Assembly: GCF_003369795.1 (NCBI RefSeq) | Contig: NZ_CP026730.1 | Location: forward strand, 3,100,001-3,164,000 | Length of the DNA: 64,000 bases | Direction: 5' to 3' | Origin: Streptomyces sp. CB09001 | Lineage (GTDB): Bacteria > Actinomycetota > Actinomycetes > Streptomycetales > Streptomycetaceae | Part shown: positions 47,199 through 54,510 of the stretch, in pieces | How positions within the stretch are numbered: position 1 is the stretch's first letter | Layout: every line of letters begins with the position of its first letter | The notes under the pieces: generated by a model | The model's database searches: none | What the model was told of the DNA's origin: nothing | The model's input: only the letters and a program-made list of their open reading frames with translations | Translations under genes and position numbers: made by a program

Positions 47199-48038
47199 AT
47201 GAGTACGACGCACACCGCAGCGCCGCAGCCCACGCGTCGGCAGGGTGCCCGGTTCCTCCGGTCTCCCCTCGGCTGGATGCTGACCGGGGCAGTGGGTGTG
47301 GGCCTGGCCTCCAGCCTGGCCTCCGTGGGTGGAGTGGTGGCCGTCGTGGGCTCGGCCGTGGCGGTCGTCATCTACTGGGCGGTCATGCGCCACGTCGCCC
47401 GGCGGGACGTGCCGGAGATCGCGAAGCCGGGGGCCGTGACCCACGCGTTGGCCGGCTCCGCGATCGGCTTCGCGTTCATCACCGTGTCGATGCTCACGCT
47501 CCTCACCGAGTTCTCGTTCACCGAACGGTCCGGTGACGCCCTGTCGATCGTGGCGAGCATGGCCGCGATGCAGCTCGGTGCCGCCGTGACCGAGGAACTG
47601 ATCTTCCGCGGCCTCGCCCTCCAGGCGCTGGAGAAGATGTGGGGCAGCTGGGCGGCTCTGACGACCACCGCGGCGCTGTTCGGCCTACTCCACCTGGCCA
47701 ACCCGGACGCCACACTGTGGAGCTCGACCGCGATCGCCGTCGAGGCCGGCGTCCTCCTCGGTGCCGCGTTCCTGTGGACGCGCAACATCTGGTTCGTCGT
47801 GGGCCTGCACTGCGCCTGGAACACCACCCTGGGCCTCATCGGCATCCCGGTCTCCGGCCACGCCTCGGAGGGTCTGATGATCACCAACCCGACCGGCCCC
47901 GACCTGGTGACCGGCGGAGACTTCGGCCTGGAGGCGTCGATCGTGCCCGTCGTCGTCAGCCTGCTGATGGCGATCCCGATGCTCATCGCCGCCCACCGGC
48001 GCGGCAACCTGGTCCCCATGGCCCGCGGGCGGCGCTGA
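47199..48038 (+). CDS. CPBP-family intramembrane metalloprotease
   Basis: A 279-residue membrane protein of the CAAX protease/bacteriocin-processing (Abi) family. After a 25-residue cytoplasmic start there are about eight helices. The catalytic motifs are EELIFRGLALQALEKMW (EExxxR), FGLLHLANPD (FxxxH) and FVVGLHCAWNTTLG (HxxxN). Start ATG at 47199 follows GGAGG by six bases. Members can process prenylated or bacteriocin-like peptides or control signalling; nothing here defines the substrate. Divergent from tipA, with the tipA promoter in between. Confidence 0.9.
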   Translation: MSTTHTAAPQPTRRQGARFLRSPLGWMLTGAVGVGLASSLASVGGVVAVVGSAVAVVIYWAVMRHVARRDVPEIAKPGAVTHALAGSAIGFAFITVSMLTLLTEFSFTERSGDALSIVASMAAMQLGAAVTEELIFRGLALQALEKMWGSWAALTTTAALFGLLHLANPDATLWSSTAIAVEAGVLLGAAFLWTRNIWFVVGLHCAWNTTLGLIGIPVSGHASEGLMITNPTGPDLVTGGDFGLEASIVPVVVSLLMAIPMLIAAHRRGNLVPMARGRR

Positions 48039-48093
48039 TTGCCCGTCGCGGCCCCGGGTGCGGGGTCCGGTGCCCCGGCCTACCGTCGGTCGT

Positions 48094-49521
48094 ATGCCAC
48101 TGCACCACGGGCCCCACCCGCCGCAGGACGGCGACCGGGAGCGGCGCCGGCTCGCCGTGAACCCGTTCTACGCGACGGCGGACCCCCTCGGCGGCATGAC
48201 CGAGGCCCCGCCCACGCACCGTCTCCCCGACACTCCCCTGCCGCCGTCGACGGCGTACCGCCTCGTGCACGACGAGCTGATGCTCGACGGCAACGCACGG
48301 CTCAACCTGGCCACCTTCGTCACCACCTGGATGGAGCCGCAGGCCGGGGTGCTGATGAGTGAGTGCCGCGACAAGAACATGATCGACAAGGACGAGTACC
48401 CGCGCACCGCCGAGCTGGAGCGTCGCTGCGTGGCGATGCTCGCCGACCTGTGGCACGCGCCCGACCCGGAGGCGGCCGTGGGCTGCTCGACGACCGGGTC
48501 GAGCGAGGCGTGCATGCTGGCCGGGATGGCGCTGAAGCGGCGCTGGGCGCTGCGCAACGCCGACCGGTATCCGGCGAAGGACGTGCGGCCCAATCTCGTG
48601 ATGGGCGTGAACGTCCAGGTCTGCTGGGACAAGTTCTGCAACTTCTGGGAGGTGGAGGCCCGCCAGGTCCCGATGGAGGGCGACCGCTTCCATCTGGACC
48701 CGCAGGCCGCCGCCGAGCTGTGCGACGAGAACACCATCGGGGTCGTCGGCATCCTGGGCTCCACCTTCGACGGGTCCTACGAGCCGATCGCGGACCTGTG
48801 CGCGGCCCTGGACGCCCTCCAGGAGCGGACCGGACTCGACATCCCGGTGCACGTCGACGGGGCATCGGGCGGGATGGTCGCGCCCTTCCTGGACGAGGGC
48901 CTGGTGTGGGACTTCCGGCTGCCGAGGGTCGCCTCGATCAACACCTCGGGGCACAAGTACGGGCTGGTCTACCCGGGGGTCGGCTGGGCGCTGTGGCGGG
49001 ACGCGCAGGCCCTTCCGGAGGAGCTGGTGTTCCGGGTCAACTACCTGGGCGGCGACATGCCGACCTTCGCGCTGAACTTCTCCCGGCCGGGTGCGCAGGT
49101 GGTCGCGCAGTACTACACCTTCCTGCGGCTGGGCCGCGAGGGCTACCGGGCCGTACAGCAGTCCGCGCGGGACATCGCGGGCGCCCTCGCCGGGCGGGTG
49201 GAGGCGCTCGGCGACTTCCGGCTGCTCACGCGCGGCGACCAGCTGCCCGTGTTCGCCTTCACGACGGCCGACGACGTGACGGCGTACGACGTCTTCGACG
49301 TGTCCCGGCGGCTGCGGGAGGGCGGCTGGCTGGTGCCGGCGTACACCTTCCCGCCGCACCGCGAGGACCTGTCGGTACTCCGGGTGGTGTGCCGCAACGG
49401 CTTCTCGACCGACATGGCGGACCTGCTGCTGGCCGATCTGGAGCGGCTGCTCCCGGAACTGCGACGCCAGCCCGGCCCGCTGACCCGGGACAAGGGGGCG
49501 GCGACCGGGTTCCACCACTGA
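48094..49521 (+). CDS. gadB: Glutamate decarboxylase
   Basis: A 475-residue PLP enzyme that turns glutamate into GABA and CO2, consuming a proton. The family motifs are complete: NLATFVTTWMEPQAGVLMSE, NMIDKDEYPRTAELERRCV, GCSTTGSSEACMLAGMALKRRW, NVQVCWDKFCNFWEVEARQVPM, HVDGASGGMVAPFL with the PLP-binding Asp, and VASINTSGHKYGLVYPGVGW with the Schiff-base Lys. No glutamate/GABA antiporter or glutamate transporter gene is adjacent, so an acid-resistance system is not evident. Start ATG at 48094. Confidence 0.95.
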   Translation: MPLHHGPHPPQDGDRERRRLAVNPFYATADPLGGMTEAPPTHRLPDTPLPPSTAYRLVHDELMLDGNARLNLATFVTTWMEPQAGVLMSECRDKNMIDKDEYPRTAELERRCVAMLADLWHAPDPEAAVGCSTTGSSEACMLAGMALKRRWALRNADRYPAKDVRPNLVMGVNVQVCWDKFCNFWEVEARQVPMEGDRFHLDPQAAAELCDENTIGVVGILGSTFDGSYEPIADLCAALDALQERTGLDIPVHVDGASGGMVAPFLDEGLVWDFRLPRVASINTSGHKYGLVYPGVGWALWRDAQALPEELVFRVNYLGGDMPTFALNFSRPGAQVVAQYYTFLRLGREGYRAVQQSARDIAGALAGRVEALGDFRLLTRGDQLPVFAFTTADDVTAYDVFDVSRRLREGGWLVPAYTFPPHREDLSVLRVVCRNGFSTDMADLLLADLERLLPELRRQPGPLTRDKGAATGFHH

Positions 49522-49537
49522 CGGCTCCGCCGGTGGG

Positions 49538-49817
49538 TCAGGCGGGGAAGTGTCCGCTCCTGACCGCCGTGACGAACGTCGACCAGGCCGGGGCGGGGAC
49601 GATCACTGCGGGGCCGTGAGGGTGCTTCGAGTCACGTACGGGGACGCCCCGGCGGTGGCCGTCGAGACTCCTTCAGCGGCGGTCCGTCGCTGAGCGCAAA
49701 ATCGTAGCGGCCCTGCAACTCTCGGACCACTGACGGGGAGTCGTGCGGCATCCCCATGCGCATGCCTTCGCCGTAAGCCACTGGCGGTTGGTCTTCAAAT
49801 TCCATGAACGTGACCAT
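49538..49817 (-). pseudogene. Decayed XRE/DUF5753 plus DUF397 remnant
   Basis: On the minus strand, one frame ending at 49538 gives SLDGHRRGVPVRDSKHPHGP and finishes with AWSTFVTAVRSGHFPA, the C-terminal half of a DUF397 protein, but meets an in-frame TGA just before SLDG. Another frame (49632-49817) gives EFEDQPPVAYGEG, MPHDSPSVVRELQGRYDFAL, which resembles the tail of the DUF5753 sensor domain of XRE regulators. The two fragments overlap in different frames, as expected if a deletion fused the two partner genes. The rest of the 49522-49880 gap shows nothing else. Confidence 0.6.
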
Positions 49818-49880
49818 GCCGACGGGAGCTGACTGTTCCCTCGCGGATCCCGGCAGCGTCCTCCCGGCCGGCCCGAGTGG

Positions 49881-50510
49881 TCAGGTCTCCGTCGGTGGTG
49901 CGCTCATCGCCGCCGTCAGGAACGTGATCGCCCAGTGCCGGGCTGCCTCGCCGGCCACCTGGGACTGGCAGTCCGGGGAGGGCTGCTGGTAGACCTCGAC
50001 GCGGTCCACCGTCGTCACGGCGAGGATCCCCCGCATCCGGAACCGCAGCTCCTCCGGGGAAAGGCCGGGCAGTGCGCGCCCGAAGGCCGCCAGGTAGCGC
50101 TCACGGACCGTGTCCTCGGCCGGACCGGTCCAGCTGCGCACCTCCTCGGCCGGGTCGCTGAGGATCGTCACGATCAGCCGGGATGTCCGGGCACCACCCT
50201 CGTCACCGGCCGGCATCTCGTCGAACAGCGGCCCCATGAATGCCTCCACCAGTTCGGCGACCGCGGGGTCCGGGGTCCTGGCGAGCAGTCGGTCGAGCCC
50301 GGCGCACTGCGCGGCGTTGATGGGCTCGATCACGCGGCGGGCGACCGCCGCCAGGAGTTCTGCCTTCGAGCCGAAGTGGTACCCAACAGCGGCCAGGTTC
50401 GCTCCGGCGAGGTCGGTGATCGCGCGGACCGAAGTGCCGCGGTAACCGCGCTCGGCGAAGAGGTGTTCGGCCGCGGCGAGGATCTGGGTGCGGGTGTCAG
50501 GTGGCGCCAT
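49881..50510 (-). CDS. TetR-family transcriptional regulator
   Basis: A 209-residue one-component repressor. The DNA-binding domain is RTQILAAAEHLFAERGYRGTSVRAITDLAGANLAAVGYHFGSKAELL (residues ~7-53). The C-terminal domain (AELVEAFMGPLFDEMPAGDEGG, LIVTILSDPAEEVRSW) is the ligand-binding dimerisation part. It is divergent from a ketopantoate-reductase-like gene over a 70-base region full of repeats, which suggests that it controls both itself and that gene. The ligand is unknown. Confidence 0.93.
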   Translation of the reverse strand: MAPPDTRTQILAAAEHLFAERGYRGTSVRAITDLAGANLAAVGYHFGSKAELLAAVARRVIEPINAAQCAGLDRLLARTPDPAVAELVEAFMGPLFDEMPAGDEGGARTSRLIVTILSDPAEEVRSWTGPAEDTVRERYLAAFGRALPGLSPEELRFRMRGILAVTTVDRVEVYQQPSPDCQSQVAGEAARHWAITFLTAAMSAPPTET

Positions 50511-50527
50511 ACCTGCGTACGCTACAG

Positions 50528-50566
50528 ACGTTCAATTGAAACGAACGTATGACTGAAACGAACGTA
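50528..50566. promoter_or_regulatory. Probable TetR operator region
   Basis: The inverted pair ACGTTC (50528-50533) and GAACGT (50543-50548) forms a 21-base dyad around AATTGAAAC. The 13-base sequence TGAAACGAACGTA occurs twice, at 50537-50549 and 50554-50566, 17 bases apart. These lie between the divergent regulator and reductase genes. Confidence 0.68.
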
Positions 50567-50580
50567 CGAATAGGATGGCC

Positions 50581-51453
50581 ATGAAACTGCTCGTATACGG
50601 CGCCGGGGTTCTCGGCAGCCTGTTCTCCGCCCGCCTGCATGAGGCCGGGCACGACGTCTCGCTCCTCGCCCGGGGCAAGCGCCTGGCCGCCCTGCGCCGG
50701 CACGGCGTGCAGCTCGCCGAGGAGGACAGCCCGGCCGTCAGGCGGGTACCGGTGCCGGTGGTCGAGCACCCGGCCGGCGGGTACGACCTGATCGCGGTCT
50801 TCGTCCGCACCCATCAGGTTGACGCCGTGCTGGAGTCACTCGCCGGTCTCGAAGGCGACGTGCTGTTCCTGCTGAACTGGGCGGCCGGCGCGGAGCCGCT
50901 GGGCGCGGTGATCGGCCCCGAGCGGGTGCTGCTCGGCTTCGGCACGGCCGGCGGCACGATGGACGGCGACGTGGTCCGCTACCGCGCTCCAAACTTCATG
51001 ACCCGCCGGATCGCGACGCCGATCGGCGAACCCGACGGCCGGACCACCCCGCGACTGGAACGGATCGTGGCGGCGTTCCGGACCACCGGGATCAACGCCA
51101 GGGCCGAGCCGAAGATGGATGCCTGGCTCAAGACGCATGCCGCGTTCGAGGTCCCGCTCGGGCAGGCGGTGCACACGGCGGGCGGCCCGGTAGCGCTGGC
51201 CGACGATCCGGACGCGGTCCGCGGCATGCTCCGCCTCATGCGGCAGAACCTGGCCGCCATGCCGACGCCGCCGGTCCCCCGCGGGTTCGCCGCGTTGCAG
51301 ACCCTGCCGGAAGGACTGCTCGTGGCCACGCTGCGGCGCTTCCTGCGCAGCCCGACGGCCGTACACAGCGGACTCAGCGACGCCTCGCCCGCGACGGTGG
51401 CCGAACTCGCGCGGCTGGCCGAACAGATCCGCGCCCATACGAGAATCCGGTAG
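50581..51453 (+). CDS. Ketopantoate reductase family protein (PanE/ApbA)
   Basis: A 290-residue NADP-dependent dehydrogenase. The Rossmann motif is LLVYGAGVLGSLFSARLHEAGHDVSLLARGKRLAALRRHGV; LNWAAGAEPLGAVIGPERVLLGF follows the family order (QNG.. region), although the usual QNG is altered. The C-terminal domain has DAWLKTHAAFEVPLGQAV, corresponding to the catalytic KxxxN helix with Lys but without the Asn. True ketopantoate reduction is therefore uncertain. Start ATG at 50581 has AGGA five bases upstream; the ATG at 50575 overlaps that site. Likely repressed by the divergent TetR protein. Confidence 0.85.
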   Translation: MKLLVYGAGVLGSLFSARLHEAGHDVSLLARGKRLAALRRHGVQLAEEDSPAVRRVPVPVVEHPAGGYDLIAVFVRTHQVDAVLESLAGLEGDVLFLLNWAAGAEPLGAVIGPERVLLGFGTAGGTMDGDVVRYRAPNFMTRRIATPIGEPDGRTTPRLERIVAAFRTTGINARAEPKMDAWLKTHAAFEVPLGQAVHTAGGPVALADDPDAVRGMLRLMRQNLAAMPTPPVPRGFAALQTLPEGLLVATLRRFLRSPTAVHSGLSDASPATVAELARLAEQIRAHTRIR

Positions 51454-51488
51454 GCGACAGGCGGCTGCGCCTCCTCGGCCGAGCTGCC

Positions 51489-52271
51489 CTAGCGGCTCAG
51501 CCGCGCGAACCTCCCCACCGCCAGCGGGAAGAACACCGCGAGCAGTGCCAGCGGCCAGGCGATCGCCGCCCATACGTGGCCGGACTCGCCGCCGGGGCCG
51601 CCGAAGAGGTCGCGGACGGCCGTGGCGGTCTGGGACATCGGGTTCCACTCGACGACCGTGCCCAGCCAGCCGGGCATGGAGTCGGGCGTGGCGAAGGCGT
51701 TGGAGAGGAAGCCGACCGGCCAGACCAGGATCTGCACCGCCTGCACCAGCTCGGGCTTCCCCGCCACCAGGGCCAGGAAGATGCCGATCCACAGCATGGC
51801 GAAGCGGAAGAGGAGGAGCAGGCCGACCGCGCCGAGGAAGCCGCCGGGGGCGCCGTGGGCCCGCCAGCCGAGCGCGTACCCGACGCCGATCAGCACGGCG
51901 AGGCCGAGCGCCGACTGGAGCATGTCGGCGGCGGAACGGCCCACCAGGACCGCGCCGTTGGTCATCGGCAGCGAGCGGAAGCGGTCGACGACACCCTTGT
52001 TGAGGTCCTGGGTGACGGCGATCATGGTGCCCTCCAGTCCGAAGGCCATGGTGAGGGCCAGCATGCCGGGGACCAGGTAGTCGACGTACTCGCCGCTCAC
52101 GCCCCGGCCGCCGCCGACCAGGTAGCCGAACATCAGCAGCAGCATGACCGGGAAGACCAGGTTGACGACGACCGCGACGGGCTGCCGTCCCCAGCGGGCC
52201 AGTTCGCGGCGGGTCATGGTCCAGGAGTCGGTCAGGGCGTACGTCGCCGGGCTCATGCCTCCCGTACTCAC
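51489..52271 (-). CDS. ABC-2 type transporter permease
   Basis: A 260-residue permease with six helices ([104 protein letters not shown]). [28 protein letters not shown] is the hallmark of DrrB-type drug or lipid exporters. Start GTG at 52271 overlaps the ATPase stop as GTGA, so both subunits are translated together. Export of a daunorubicin-like or other hydrophobic compound is a family-level inference. Confidence 0.92.
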   Translation of the reverse strand: MSTGGMSPATYALTDSWTMTRRELARWGRQPVAVVVNLVFPVMLLLMFGYLVGGGRGVSGEYVDYLVPGMLALTMAFGLEGTMIAVTQDLNKGVVDRFRSLPMTNGAVLVGRSAADMLQSALGLAVLIGVGYALGWRAHGAPGGFLGAVGLLLLFRFAMLWIGIFLALVAGKPELVQAVQILVWPVGFLSNAFATPDSMPGWLGTVVEWNPMSQTATAVRDLFGGPGGESGHVWAAIAWPLALLAVFFPLAVGRFARLSR

Positions 52272-53215
52272 GCGGCCTCCTTCGTGCGGTCGGTGAGGTG
52301 CAGGAACACCTCGTCCAGGGTCGGCCGGCGCAGCGCCACGTCCTCGGCCTCGATACCGGCCTCCTCCAACGCCCGCACGACCCCGGAGAGCGCTGCCATG
52401 CGGTCGGTGACGGGTGCGCTGAGCAGCCGGCGGTCGGGGTCCACGCGGACGCCGGTGAGCGGCAGCAGGGCCACCGCGGCGCCCAGGTGGCCGGGGTCGC
52501 GCAGGACGACGTCGACGCGGTCGCCGCCGGTGGCGGCCTTGAGTTCGTCCGCCGTGCCGTCGGCGACGACACGGCCGGCGTCGACGACCGAGATGCGGTC
52601 GGCGAGCTGGTCGGCCTCCTCCAGGTACTGGGTGGTGAGCAGGACCGTCGTACCGGCATCGACCAGGGAGCGGACCGAGTCCCACACCTCGGCGCGGCCG
52701 CGCGGGTCGAGGCCGGTGGTCGGCTCGTCCAGGAAGAGCACCTCCGGGTCGGTGATGAGGGACGCGGCCAGGTCCAGGCGGCGCCGCATGCCTCCGCTGT
52801 AGGCGCTGACCGGCTTGCGGCCGGTGTCGGAGAGGCCGAAGCGCGCGAGCAGTTCGTCGGCACGCGCGCGTGCCCGCCGGGCGCCCAGGTGGTGCAGGCG
52901 GCCGAACATCTCCAGGTTCTGCCGGCCGCCCAGCTCCTCGTCGAGCGCCGCGTGCTGGCCGAGCAGGCCGATGCGCAGCCGCACCGCGTACGCCTCGGCG
53001 ACGACGTCGTGTCCCGCCACCTCGACGCGGCCCGCGTCGGGCCGCAGCAGGGTGGACAGGATCCGGACCAGGGTCGTCTTGCCCGCTCCGTTCGGGCCCA
53101 GCACGCCGTGCACCGTGCCGCGCGTGACCGTGAGGTCGAGTCCGTCCAACGCGTTCTTGTTGCCGTACCTCTTGCGTGCACCTTCGACGGTGATCGCCGT
53201 GTCGGCCACTGTCAC
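52268..53215 (-). CDS. ABC transporter ATP-binding protein (DrrA type)
   Basis: A 315-residue ATPase. Walker A is GPNGAGKT in [18 protein letters not shown], the Q-loop is [12 protein letters not shown], the signature is [15 protein letters not shown] and Walker B is [15 protein letters not shown]; the C-terminal domain ([18 protein letters not shown]) is typical of DrrA-like exporters. The GTG at 53215 is used; the GTG at 53209 has better spacing from GGGGAG and could be the true start. It follows the padR gene by 85 bases carrying a promoter flanked by two matching sites. Confidence 0.94.
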   Translation of the reverse strand: MTVADTAITVEGARKRYGNKNALDGLDLTVTRGTVHGVLGPNGAGKTTLVRILSTLLRPDAGRVEVAGHDVVAEAYAVRLRIGLLGQHAALDEELGGRQNLEMFGRLHHLGARRARARADELLARFGLSDTGRKPVSAYSGGMRRRLDLAASLITDPEVLFLDEPTTGLDPRGRAEVWDSVRSLVDAGTTVLLTTQYLEEADQLADRISVVDAGRVVADGTADELKAATGGDRVDVVLRDPGHLGAAVALLPLTGVRVDPDRRLLSAPVTDRMAALSGVVRALEEAGIEAEDVALRRPTLDEVFLHLTDRTKEAA

Positions 53216-53240
53216 TCCCCGTTCCCTTCGAGAGCCGAGC

Positions 53241-53303
53241 TAGCCAAATTTGACTACTGCCACAGAAGATAGCGCCCGCCCTTTGATTGGTCAAACTTGA
53301 TTA
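53241..53303 (-). promoter_or_regulatory. ABC exporter promoter flanked by two PadR-type sites
   Basis: On the minus strand TTGACC (53294 to 53289) and TATCTT (53271 to 53266) are 17 bases apart. Two copies of GTCAAAYTTGRYTA occur in opposite orientation: plus strand 53290-53303, overlapping the -35 and the padR stop codon, and minus strand 53254-53241, just past the expected transcription start. Confidence 0.75.
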
Positions 53304-53942
53304 GCGGGCATCCCCGTGATGCGGCCGCCCCGCCGCGAAGGGGTTCTCCTCGCCCTCCGCCAGCACACCGACGAACGGCTCGCCCTCGCCCGCGAAGGTG
53401 TACGCGCCGCCCCGCACGCGTTCGATGAGGCCGCGGGTCCATTCGGCGCCCGAGTCGGCCGAGTGGACCCAGTAGTTCATGATCTCGCCGATGTGCCCGT
53501 ACTGGCCGGGCCCCTCCGCGGGCAGGTAGTACTCGGTGACGGAGGCGCGCCACTCCTCGATCTTCCGCACCCGCTCCTCCAGCAGGGCGAGCGCCTCCTC
53601 GCGCGGGAGGTCGACCATGAAGCCGAGCGCCGCCGTGAGCACGTCCGGCCGCTGGTCGTAGGCGGTGAGGTAGTCACGGAGCAGGGTGAGGTACTCCTCG
53701 GTGCCCTGCCCGGTGATCTCGTACTCCACCCGCGGCGGGCCGCCCGCCGTGGACGGCGCGATCTCGTGCGCGAGGAGCAGCCCCTGTTTCGCCATCTGCT
53801 TCAGCGCGTGGTAGATCGAGCCGGGCTTGGCGTTGGACCACTCGTGCGCGCCCCAGTACTCCAGGTCGTTGCGCACCTGGTACCCGTGGGCCCGCCCGTG
53901 CTGGCGGACGGCGCCGAGCACGAGGAGACGGATCGCTGACAT
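53301..53942 (-). CDS. PadR-family transcriptional regulator
   Basis: A 213-residue repressor. The PadR winged helix is AIRLLVLGAVRQHGRAHGYQVRNDLEYWGAHEWSNAKPGSIYHALKQMAKQGLL, with the wing EITGQGTEEYLTLLRD. The C-terminal Vir_act_alpha-like domain follows (RPDVLTAALGFMVDLPREEALALLEERVRKIEEW). PadR-DrrAB gene trios are common in Streptomyces and the regulator usually represses the exporter until its substrate binds. Stop TAA (TTA, 53301-53303) is part of a predicted operator site. Confidence 0.94.
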   Translation of the reverse strand: MSAIRLLVLGAVRQHGRAHGYQVRNDLEYWGAHEWSNAKPGSIYHALKQMAKQGLLLAHEIAPSTAGGPPRVEYEITGQGTEEYLTLLRDYLTAYDQRPDVLTAALGFMVDLPREEALALLEERVRKIEEWRASVTEYYLPAEGPGQYGHIGEIMNYWVHSADSGAEWTRGLIERVRGGAYTFAGEGEPFVGVLAEGEENPFAAGRPHHGDAR

Positions 53943-54023
53943 GGGGTCCAGATTAGGCGGGCGCCGCCTCCTCCCTCGCCACCAGGTCCCAGGCGGAGGC
54001 GCCGTCGCAGCCTGTACCCCGCC

Positions 54024-54276
54024 TCAGACCTCCCGGCGCCCGACGTGCTCGACGTACAGCGTGCGGGCCTCCGCATCGAGGCGGCAGAGGATGCGCCATC
54101 GAGCGTGATGGAGCCGCCGGTGGTCGACTCCCCAGGCACGGGAGCCCGCCGGCCGCGGGCTCCCCCGCGAGCCGATCGGTGGCGTGCAGGAGGTCGTCGA
54201 CACCTGCCGGGTCACCCTTGAGGTGCCCGGTGGCCGCGTCCAAAGCAGCCGGCTCCCAGACGACCTGCCCGGTCAC
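54024..54276 (-). pseudogene. RelE/ParE-type toxin gene with a frameshift
   Basis: The GTG at 54276 opens VTGQVVWEPAALDAATGHL, typical of the start of a RelE/ParE fold toxin. After LAGEPAAG the frame is lost; continuing one frame over gives GSRAWGVDHRRLHH, then ARWRILCRLDAEARTLYVEHVGRREV and a stop at 54024. The second half has the family's R.L.ARWRILY.VD and HVGRR pattern. One extra G in GGCGGGC near 54150 explains the break. It could be a real mutation or a sequencing error. Confidence 0.72.
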
Positions 54277-54505
54277 TCGTCAACCCGCCCGGCCGCGCCT
54301 CCAGCAGAGCGCGTCGTGCCTCGGCGTGCGGGACGGGAGTCTCGTGGCGCCCGAGCGCGCGGTCCCGCTCCAAGCGGGCCGGCGCCCGTGCGTCCTCGAG
54401 GTCTTCCGACTCGGCCGGTGACACGAGGACCGCAGCTGGTACACCCCGGGCGGTCGGCGTGACGTGTTCGTGCTGCGCGGCCCGCCCGGCAAGCTCACGG
54501 AGATA
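54271..54505 (-). pseudogene. Truncated Phd/YefM-type antitoxin remnant
   Basis: The minus strand encodes YLRELAGRAAQHEHVT, then PTARGVPAAVLVSPAESEDLEDA, the recognisable DNA-binding part of Phd/YefM antitoxins. The start is missing, because the aldehyde dehydrogenase stop at 54511 lies where the first ~10 residues should be. Later residues (ARRALLEARPGG) fit the toxin-neutralising tail, but the frame runs through without a proper stop. It directly precedes the toxin gene, the normal order. Confidence 0.65.
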
Positions 54506-54510
54506 CGGAC

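Larger units (their letters stand above)
53943..54510 (-). other. Region of gene remnants between padR and the aldehyde dehydrogenase gene
   Basis: No intact gene is present. On the minus strand it carries the remains of a Phd-type antitoxin (54271-54505) followed by a RelE/ParE-type toxin (54024-54276). The leftmost ~80 bases (53943-54023) hold nothing recognisable. Confidence 0.7.

Noticed and set aside
49804..49992. 62-residue plus-strand ORF
   Set aside because: It overlaps the end of the TetR gene, has no ribosome binding site and no similarity that I recognise.
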